Below are positions 27,127 through 35,606 of a DNA stretch of 35,606 nt, one piece after another. Numbering within the stretch: the stretch's first letter is position 1; each line of letters starts with the position of its first letter. This stretch comes from Azovibrio sp. (GTDB lineage Bacteria > Pseudomonadota > Gammaproteobacteria > Burkholderiales > Rhodocyclaceae), in the NCBI GenBank assembly GCA_026414665.1, contig JAOAIO010000013.1:8134-43739 (forward strand), in the 5' to 3' direction. The position numbers were made by a program, and so were the translations under genes. The notes below the pieces were generated by a model, which did no database searches, had not been told where the DNA came from, and was given only the letters and a program-made list of their open reading frames with translations.

Positions 27127-27819
27127 TCAATCCGGATGCACGGAGAAACGGTAGCCGCTACCCCGCACCGTCTGTACCAGCCGATCATGCCCGGTCGCCT
27201 CGAGCGCGCCGCGCAGGCGGCGGATGTGCACATCGACGGTACGCTCCTCGACAAAGACATGGTCGCCCCAGACCTGGTCGAGTAGCTGGGTACGGCTATG
27301 CACCCGCTCGGGATGCGTCATGAAGAAATGCAACAGACGGAACTCTGTCGGCCCCAGCACGATATTCTGGCCATGACCGCTGACGCGGTGAGTGAGCGGA
27401 TCGAGCACCAGGCCCGCCACCTCGACCCGGTCTTCGGTCATTTGCGGCGCGCGGCGGCGCAACACGGCCTTGATGCGCGCCATCAGTTCCTTGGGCGAAA
27501 ACGGCTTGGTGACGTAGTCGTCGGCCCCCGCCTCCAAGCCCGTCACCTTGTCCACCTCCTCGGCCCGGGCGGTGAGCATGATGATCGGCACATCACGCGT
27601 GCGCTCGTCGGCCCGAAACCGCCGGGCCAGCTGGATGCCGGATACGCCGGGCAGCATCCAATCGAGCAAGATCACGTCCGGCACTTGCTCACGCACGCGC
27701 AGCACGGCCTGCTCGCCATCATCGGCCCGCAGCACCCGGTGCCCGGCCATCTGCAGGTTGGCGGCGATCAACTCCTGAATCGCCGGTTCGTCTTCGACCA
27801 CGAGAATACTGGCAGGCAT
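27127..27819 (-). CDS. phoB: Phosphate regulon response regulator PhoB
   Basis: An OmpR-type response regulator, 230 residues, that activates Pho regulon promoters after phosphorylation. The receiver domain has the acidic pair in EDEP, phosphoacceptor Asp53 in LLDWMLPG, Thr in MLTARAEE and Lys in YVTKPF. The winged-helix domain from about residue 130 has [22 protein letters not shown] and [19 protein letters not shown] ribosome binding site lies eight bases before the ATG. A candidate Pho box lies 50-70 bases upstream, in line with the autoregulation known for phoB elsewhere. Confidence 0.95.
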   Translation of the reverse strand: MPASILVVEDEPAIQELIAANLQMAGHRVLRADDGEQAVLRVREQVPDVILLDWMLPGVSGIQLARRFRADERTRDVPIIMLTARAEEVDKVTGLEAGADDYVTKPFSPKELMARIKAVLRRRAPQMTEDRVEVAGLVLDPLTHRVSGHGQNIVLGPTEFRLLHFFMTHPERVHSRTQLLDQVWGDHVFVEERTVDVHIRRLRGALEATGHDRLVQTVRGSGYRFSVHPD

Positions 27820-27861
27820 GGTTAGGGGACTCCTCGGATATTGCTTTTTCGGGAGAAGTCT

Positions 27862-27890
27862 ATGAAGACAAGATTACCGCATGATGACAG
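27862..27890 (-). promoter_or_regulatory. Candidate Pho box upstream of phoBR
   Basis: Read on the minus strand, CTGTCAT (27884-27890), CGGTAAT (27873-27879) and TCTTCAT (27862-27868) follow each other at the regular 11-base period of PhoB half-sites. The first matches the consensus fully, the second 5 of 7 and the third 4 of 7. It sits 43-71 bases before the phoB ATG, where autoregulation would require it. The pattern is direct; function is inferred. Confidence 0.5.
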
Positions 27891-27946
27891 GCCGCAAGAG
27901 GCCGGGCAACTGAGTTAAACTAGTTCCCCCGTGAAGGAGAGCCCCC

Positions 27947-28363
27947 ATGGCCGGTCTCGACGACGCCACGCCCATTCCCACCGATATTCTCTTGCATCAG
28001 CAATCGCGCATCCTCGAACTCGTCTACCCAAACGGCGAGCGCCATCGGCTAAGCTGCGAATTCCTGCGCGTCTTCACCCCCTCGGCCGAAGCCCGCGGCC
28101 ACGGGCCCGGCCAGGAAAAGCTACAAGCGGGCAAGAAGGACGTCAGCATCTTACGCATCGAGCCGGTGGGTCATTACGCCTTGCGCTTCGTGTTCTCGGA
28201 CGGGCATGACTCGGGCCTTTATTCCTGGGATCTGCTCTACAACCTGGGCCGGCATCGGGACGCGCTGTGGCAAGAATACCTGCATCAACTCGAACGCCAG
28301 GGCCTCTCTCGGGACTCGGCCCCGGCAGCGCCCTGCCCGACCCCCTCTTGTGAAGAGCATTGA
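27947..28363 (+). CDS. DUF971 domain protein (gamma-butyrobetaine hydroxylase-like N-terminal domain)
   Basis: A 138-residue protein with the DUF971 fold, the same zinc- or iron-binding-like domain found at the N-terminus of gamma-butyrobetaine hydroxylases. LEL-like ILELVYPNGERHRLSCEFLR lies near residues 21-40. The diagnostic GHYALRFVFSDGHDSGLYSWDLL lies near 74-96. The C-terminus is a short Cys/Pro-rich tail. Function is unknown. AAGGAGA precedes the ATG by six bases. It ends three bases before ubiE, and DUF971-ubiE is a common betaproteobacterial arrangement, suggesting a link with quinone or iron-sulfur metabolism. Confidence 0.88.
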   Translation: MAGLDDATPIPTDILLHQQSRILELVYPNGERHRLSCEFLRVFTPSAEARGHGPGQEKLQAGKKDVSILRIEPVGHYALRFVFSDGHDSGLYSWDLLYNLGRHRDALWQEYLHQLERQGLSRDSAPAAPCPTPSCEEH

Positions 28364-28366
28364 GCC

Positions 28367-29104
28367 ATGCCAGATAACACCACCCATTTCGGTTTTCAAA
28401 AGGTCAATGAGCGCGACAAGGCGCGCAAGGTGGCCGACGTGTTCGATTCCGTCGCGAGCCGCTATGACCTGATGAACGATCTCATGTCCGGCGGCCTGCA
28501 CCGGCTCTGGAAGGCCTTCACCATCGCCCAGAGTGGCGTGCGGCCGGGATCCCGGGTGCTCGATATCGCGGGCGGCACCGGCGACCTGGCCCTGGCCTTC
28601 GTGAAAAAAGTCGGCCCCAGCGGCCTCGTGGTGCACACCGACATCAACAACGCCATGCTCACCCGCGGCCGCGACCGTCTGCTGGACAAGGGGCATCCCA
28701 CCCCGGCGGTCCAGTGCGATGCGGAATTCATTCCCTTTCCCGACGATTCCTTTGACTGCGTCAGCGTCGCGTTTGGCCTGCGCAACATGACTCACAAGGA
28801 ACAGGCGCTAGCCGAGATGCGGCGCGTGCTCAGGCCTGGCGGTCGGCTGCTGGTGCTGGAGTTCTCGCAGATTTGGAAGCCGCTCGCGCCGCTCTACGAC
28901 TTCTACTCCTTTCAAGTCATTCCGCGGGTAGGTCAGCTCGTCGCCCAGGATGCGGCGAGTTACCAGTATCTGGCCGAGTCGATCCGTATGCACCCCGACC
29001 AAGAGACGCTTAAGCAAATGATGGAAGACGCGGGGCTGGAGCGCGTCGATTACTTCAACCTTAGTCTTGGCATCGTCGCCTTGCACCGGGGTTATAAATT
29101 CTGA
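28367..29104 (+). CDS. ubiE: Ubiquinone/menaquinone C-methyltransferase UbiE
   Basis: A SAM-dependent methyltransferase that C-methylates the benzoquinol ring in ubiquinone synthesis and demethylmenaquinol in menaquinone synthesis. It has 245 residues. The N-terminal [21 protein letters not shown] (split here as [15 protein letters not shown]) is the UbiE signature, the SAM motif I is [13 protein letters not shown] near 63-75, FGLRNMTH near 137-144 is signature two, and [12 protein letters not shown] follows near 158-169. A GAAGAG ribosome binding site lies in the end of the DUF971 gene three bases before it. It is the middle gene of a three-gene group. Confidence 0.95.
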   Translation: MPDNTTHFGFQKVNERDKARKVADVFDSVASRYDLMNDLMSGGLHRLWKAFTIAQSGVRPGSRVLDIAGGTGDLALAFVKKVGPSGLVVHTDINNAMLTRGRDRLLDKGHPTPAVQCDAEFIPFPDDSFDCVSVAFGLRNMTHKEQALAEMRRVLRPGGRLLVLEFSQIWKPLAPLYDFYSFQVIPRVGQLVAQDAASYQYLAESIRMHPDQETLKQMMEDAGLERVDYFNLSLGIVALHRGYKF

Positions 29105-29121
29105 CCGCGCTAGCGCACGCC

Positions 29122-29694
29122 ATGCTCACGGCCACCCTTATCAGCCGTATCCTCGATCATCTACTCGCCGAGGCCGAGTGGGCTCGGATGCGGCTGCATC
29201 CGTTCGCAGGCCAGGTGCTACGCCTCGAACTCGGTCCGGTTCGGCTCACTTTCAGCATCACGGCCGCAGGTGGCTTTGCCGCGGCGAGCGCCGATGCTAC
29301 GCCGCAAGTCTGCATCAGCCTGCCCACCACCCCGCTCGATCTGCTGCAAGGCCCGGAAAGACTACTACAGCAGGCCCGGGTGAGCGGCAATGCCGACTTC
29401 GCCGAGACCCTCAGCTTCGTCTTCCGTCACCTCGAATGGGATGTGGAGGCAGAGCTCGCCCCCTGGCTGGGCGACATCCTGGCGCACCGAATCGCGCGCA
29501 GCGGACGCGCCCTCAAGGCGCGCCTATCCGACCACGGCCGCCGCCTGGCCGAGCAGTGCTGCGAATATCTGCGCGATGAAATCGAACTGCTCACGCCACG
29601 CCAGCGCCAGCAGGGATTCGCCACCGATTTGCTGCGCTTGCGCGATGACCTCGCGCGCCTGGAAAAGCGGGTGCAGCGCTTAGAGCACGGCTAA
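29122..29694 (+). CDS. ubiJ: Ubiquinone biosynthesis accessory factor UbiJ (SCP2 domain)
   Basis: A 190-residue lipid-binding accessory factor that helps assemble the ubiquinone-modifying enzymes. The N-terminal part resembles an SCP2 sterol-carrier-like domain (residues about 22-110, including SGNADFAETLSFVFRHLEWD). The C-terminal part is helical, ending in a coiled coil (LRLRDDLARLEKRVQRLEHG). It follows ubiE by 17 bases. No clear ribosome binding site precedes the ATG. In most relatives ubiB follows; here the next gene is on the opposite strand and separated by the atp terminator. Confidence 0.85.
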   Translation: MLTATLISRILDHLLAEAEWARMRLHPFAGQVLRLELGPVRLTFSITAAGGFAAASADATPQVCISLPTTPLDLLQGPERLLQQARVSGNADFAETLSFVFRHLEWDVEAELAPWLGDILAHRIARSGRALKARLSDHGRRLAEQCCEYLRDEIELLTPRQRQQGFATDLLRLRDDLARLEKRVQRLEHG

Positions 29695-29726
29695 GCCCTC
29701 CTATTCGCCCCGCTTACCGCACGCAG

Positions 29727-29755
29727 AAAAAATGGCAGCCCGAAGGCTGCCATTT
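29727..29755 (-). terminator. Rho-independent terminator of the atp operon, UUCG tetraloop
   Basis: On the minus strand AAATGGCAGCC, TTCG and GGCTGCCATTT form a perfect 11-base-pair stem with the extra-stable C(UUCG)G loop, followed by a run of T. It lies about 25 bases past the atpC stop. Because the stem ends in A/T on both sides it may also act on transcripts from ubiJ, but the T-run is better on the minus strand. Confidence 0.9.
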
Positions 29756-29778
29756 CACCATGCGGCTTAGCCGAGGCT

Positions 29779-30204
29779 TCAGTGGATGGCGTTTTTCATC
29801 TTCTTGATGGCTTGCAGCTGGGCGATAGCCTGGGCCAGCTCGGCTTCGGCGGAAGCGAAATCCATTTCGCCCTTTCTGTTGGCGAGCGCCTCTTCGGCAC
29901 GCTTCTTGGCTTCCAGCGCCTTGGCCTCGTCCAGATCGGCGGCACGGATGGCGGTATCGGCCAACACGGTGATCATGTGTGGCTGCACCTCCAACATGCC
30001 ACCCGAGACATAGACCATCTCGAAGCGATCCTCGTCGGGCACCTTCAAACGGACGGTACCCGGCTTGATCCGAGTCAAGAGCGGCGTGTGCCGCGGCATG
30101 ATGCCCAGTTCACCGGACTCACCGGGGAATACGGCGAACTCGACGAGGCCGGAGAAAATCTCTTCTTCGGCGCTCACCACGTCCACATGTACAGTCATTG
30201 CCAT
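29779..30204 (-). CDS. atpC: F1 ATP synthase epsilon subunit
   Basis: The regulatory epsilon subunit, 141 residues, part of the central stalk. The N-terminal beta-sandwich has [13 protein letters not shown], the conserved [14 protein letters not shown] segment is near 31-44, and a C-terminal helical hairpin ([21 protein letters not shown]) follows. GGGAG lies before the ATG at a good distance; an alternative ATG two codons later is less well placed. It is the last gene of the atp operon and is followed by the terminator. Confidence 0.95.
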   Translation of the reverse strand: MAMTVHVDVVSAEEEIFSGLVEFAVFPGESGELGIMPRHTPLLTRIKPGTVRLKVPDEDRFEMVYVSGGMLEVQPHMITVLADTAIRAADLDEAKALEAKKRAEEALANRKGEMDFASAEAELAQAIAQLQAIKKMKNAIH

Positions 30205-30232
30205 AAGCGGCTCCCTTTCTCAAAGAGCTGCA

Positions 30233-31651
<1,419 letters not shown>

Positions 31652-31660
31652 TCAAAAAGC

Positions 31661-32521
31661 TTAAACCGCTGCCGCGCCGCTGACGATCTCGGACAGTTCC
31701 TTGGTGATGGCGGCTTGACGGGCCTTGTTGTAGACCAGCTTCAACTCACCAATCACGTTCTTGGCATTGTCGGAGGCCGACTTCATGGCCACCATCCGAG
31801 CGGATTGCTCGGAGGCCATGTTCTCAGCGACGGCCTGATAGATGAGCGCTTCCACGTAACGCACGAGCAGATCGTCGATCACGGTCTGGGCATCCGGCTC
31901 GTACACGTAGTCCCACTTGGTCTGGGTGGAGCCCACGGCTTCGCCGGACAGGGGCAGTAGCTGCTCGATGACCGGTTCCTGCTTCATGGTGTTGATGAAG
32001 CGGGTCGAGGCGACATAAACGGCGTCGATCTCGCCGGCAACGAAGGCATCGAGCAGCACTTTGATGGGCCCGATCAGCTTTTCGAGGTGCGGCGTGTCGC
32101 CCAGACCTACGACATGGGAGACGATGTTCGCACCGGCACGCTGCATGAAGCCGAAACCCTTGTTGCCGATGCAGGTGGCGCGCAGCTTGATGCCGGCGGC
32201 TTCCCATTCCTTCATCCGGTTGAGAACCAGGCGCAGCACATTGCTGTTGAGGCCGCCGCACAAGCCCTTGTCGGAGGTGATGACGATGATGCCGACGCTC
32301 TTGAGCTCGCGCCGCATCAGGAAGGGATGCTTGTACTCGGTAAGCGCATGGGACAGATTGCCCGCCACGCGCCGGATCTTCTCGCCATAGGGGCGGGCAG
32401 CACGCATCCGGTCCTGCGCCTTGCGCATCTTGGATGCGGCCACCATTTCCATGGCCTTGGTGATCTTGCGCGTGTTTTCCACGCTCTTGATCTTGTTGCG
32501 AATTTCCTTGCCGCTAGGCAT
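31661..32521 (-). CDS. atpG: F1 ATP synthase gamma subunit
   Basis: The rotating central shaft, 286 residues. The N-terminal coiled-coil helix begins [20 protein letters not shown], with [13 protein letters not shown] following. The dimer-like centre has [15 protein letters not shown] near 79-93. The C-terminal helix ends with [24 protein letters not shown], the family hallmark. Size matches other betaproteobacterial forms. It lies 18 bases after atpA. Confidence 0.96.
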   Translation of the reverse strand: MPSGKEIRNKIKSVENTRKITKAMEMVAASKMRKAQDRMRAARPYGEKIRRVAGNLSHALTEYKHPFLMRRELKSVGIIVITSDKGLCGGLNSNVLRLVLNRMKEWEAAGIKLRATCIGNKGFGFMQRAGANIVSHVVGLGDTPHLEKLIGPIKVLLDAFVAGEIDAVYVASTRFINTMKQEPVIEQLLPLSGEAVGSTQTKWDYVYEPDAQTVIDDLLVRYVEALIYQAVAENMASEQSARMVAMKSASDNAKNVIGELKLVYNKARQAAITKELSEIVSGAAAV

Positions 32522-32539
32522 GGCACTCTCCCCGTTGGA

Positions 32540-34078
<1,539 letters not shown>

Positions 34079-34087
34079 TTAAATCTC

Positions 34088-34621
34088 CTAATTCTTGAGC
34101 GCGATGGCCATGGCTTCGAGCTTGCCGCGCACGGAAGCATCCAGAACCTGGTCACCCACCGCCACCCGCACGCCACCGATCAGCTCGGGGTCTACCACCA
34201 CGGTAGGATCGAGCTTGGTCTTGAAATGGGCTTCCAACTGGGGCATCAGGGCCGCGATGTCGGCATCGGTGAGAGGGAATGCGGTCTGGACCACAGCCTC
34301 CTTGACGCCTTCCTCGGCCGCCTTCAGGGCCTCGAACAGGGAAGAAATTTCCGGCAGCAGCGACAGGCGCTCATTGTCCGCGAGGACGCGAATGAAATTG
34401 CCGAGCACGGCATCTTGGTCTTCCGCCAGCGCAACGAAGAGCTGGGCGACCTGCTCGGCGGACAGTTTGGGATTGCCGATCACCTCGGCCATCTCCGGGT
34501 CCTGGGCAATCAAGGCCAGACGCTGAAGGCGTCCAGACCAGGCACCCAGTGCCCCCGCTTCCTTGGCGATGCGGAACACGGCCTCGGCATAGGGGCGGGC
34601 GATGGTGACAGTTTCAGCCAT
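34088..34621 (-). CDS. atpH: F1 ATP synthase delta subunit
   Basis: The delta subunit, 177 residues, which clamps the peripheral stalk to the top of F1. The N-terminal helical bundle begins TIARPYAEAVFRIAKEAGAL. The C-terminal half has DPTVVVDPELIGGVRVAVGDQVLDASVRGKL, the family signature (key residues LIGG near 148-151 and VLDASV near 158-163). Length is normal. It starts 5 bases after the atpF stop and its 3' end lies 9 bases before atpA. Confidence 0.95.
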   Translation of the reverse strand: MAETVTIARPYAEAVFRIAKEAGALGAWSGRLQRLALIAQDPEMAEVIGNPKLSAEQVAQLFVALAEDQDAVLGNFIRVLADNERLSLLPEISSLFEALKAAEEGVKEAVVQTAFPLTDADIAALMPQLEAHFKTKLDPTVVVDPELIGGVRVAVGDQVLDASVRGKLEAMAIALKN

Positions 34622-34626
34622 AAGCG

Positions 34627-35097
34627 TTACAGATCCTGTTTGATGGCGGACAGCAATTCAGCATGGGCCTTGGCATCGATCTCGCGGCGCAGGATCTTCT
34701 CGGCGCCCGCCACCGCCAGGGCAGCAACGGCTTCCCGCAGCTGTTCCTTGGCGCGCACGGCTTCTTGCTCGGCATCGGCCTTGCCGGCAGCGACGATGCG
34801 ATCGGCCTCGATCTTCGCCTGGGCCTTGGCCTCGTCGATGATCTGGGCCGCACGCTTCTCGGCTTGGGCAATCAGTTCGGCCGCTTTTTCCTTGCCTTCG
34901 CGCAGAGCTTCCGCAGAGCGCTTGGTGGCCAGTTCGAGATCATGTTTGCCGCGTTCGGCGGCAGCCAGACCATCCGCGATCTTTTTCGCACGCTCGTCGA
35001 GTGCCTTCACGATGGGCGGCCACACGAATTTCATCGTGAACCACGCCAGAATGAAGAACACAACGAGCTGGGCGAACAGCGTTGCGTTCAGATTCAC
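34627..35097 (-). CDS. atpF: F0 ATP synthase b subunit
   Basis: The peripheral-stalk b subunit, 156 residues. One N-terminal membrane helix (about residues 5-25: [20 protein letters not shown]) is followed by a long charged helical, right-handed coiled-coil region rich in Ala, Glu and Lys. The ending ([18 protein letters not shown]) is the delta-binding part. The start codon is GTG with AAGGGGA about ten bases before it. It follows atpE by 38 bases. There is one b gene only, as expected for non-photosynthetic bacteria. Confidence 0.95.
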   Translation of the reverse strand: MNLNATLFAQLVVFFILAWFTMKFVWPPIVKALDERAKKIADGLAAAERGKHDLELATKRSAEALREGKEKAAELIAQAEKRAAQIIDEAKAQAKIEADRIVAAGKADAEQEAVRAKEQLREAVAALAVAGAEKILRREIDAKAHAELLSAIKQDL

Positions 35098-35135
35098 GGT
35101 ATCAGTCCCCTTCTAAAGAGTTGATGGGGAGCCGA

Positions 35136-35393
<258 letters not shown>

Positions 35394-35441
35394 CTAAGTT
35401 AAAAGTAAAACAAAGTTGAAAAAACGCGGAACTACAAAACC

Positions 35442-35606
<165 letters not shown>

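Overview
The window looks like a stretch of chromosome from a high-GC betaproteobacterium, probably of the Rhodocyclales/Nitrosomonadales type. This is inferred from the gene families and their order: DUF971-ubiE-ubiJ, phoBR, a DUF3683-type FAD/FeS oxidoreductase, a C-terminal NDUFA9-like reductase next to slt and cca, and an atpBEFHAGDC operon. No search was run, so the genus is open. Coding density is very high. No rRNA, tRNA, IS element, prophage or CRISPR array is visible, and no gap between genes exceeds about 150 bases.

Layout. 1-3061: a MidA-like methyltransferase (+), queF (-) and an unusual AAA+ ATPase that resembles the Lon motor without its protease (-). 3208-6127: a three-gene export operon (+) of periplasmic adaptor, FtsX/MacB-type permease and ABC ATPase. 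6117-8340: an unrecognised coiled-coil protein (-), an alpha/beta hydrolase (-) and a small DUF2905 membrane protein (+). 8324-12590: slt, an NDUFA9-like NAD(P)-binding protein and cca, read as one minus-strand group. 12607-13209: 5-formyltetrahydrofolate cyclo-ligase (+). 13312-17333: amino-acid metabolism on the minus strand: ilvA, cysK, a MalY/PatB-type C-S lyase and a coupled small membrane protein. 17374-20038: a YqaA-like membrane protein (+), a bacteriohemerythrin (+) and a diguanylate cyclase with a THI5/NMT1-like periplasmic sensor (-).

20169-24044 holds a 1291-residue flavin/iron-sulfur oxidoreductase ending in a strong terminator. Next comes an unannotated 531-residue protein whose C-terminal part resembles a PilZ barrel, then phoB-phoR (-) with a candidate Pho box in the divergent promoter region. 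The DUF971-ubiE-ubiJ group (+) follows. The window closes with the F-type ATP synthase operon on the minus strand, ending in a UUCG-loop terminator; atpB runs off the right edge.

Functionally this is mostly core metabolism and energy conservation: H+-coupled ATP synthase, quinone methylation, cysteine and isoleucine synthesis, folate, tRNA ends and queuosine. The less ordinary parts are the Lon-like ATPase without a protease, the THI5-GGDEF receptor with a possible PilZ-type effector about 4 kb away, and the orphan coiled-coil protein. I see no clear new multi-gene defence or mobile system.
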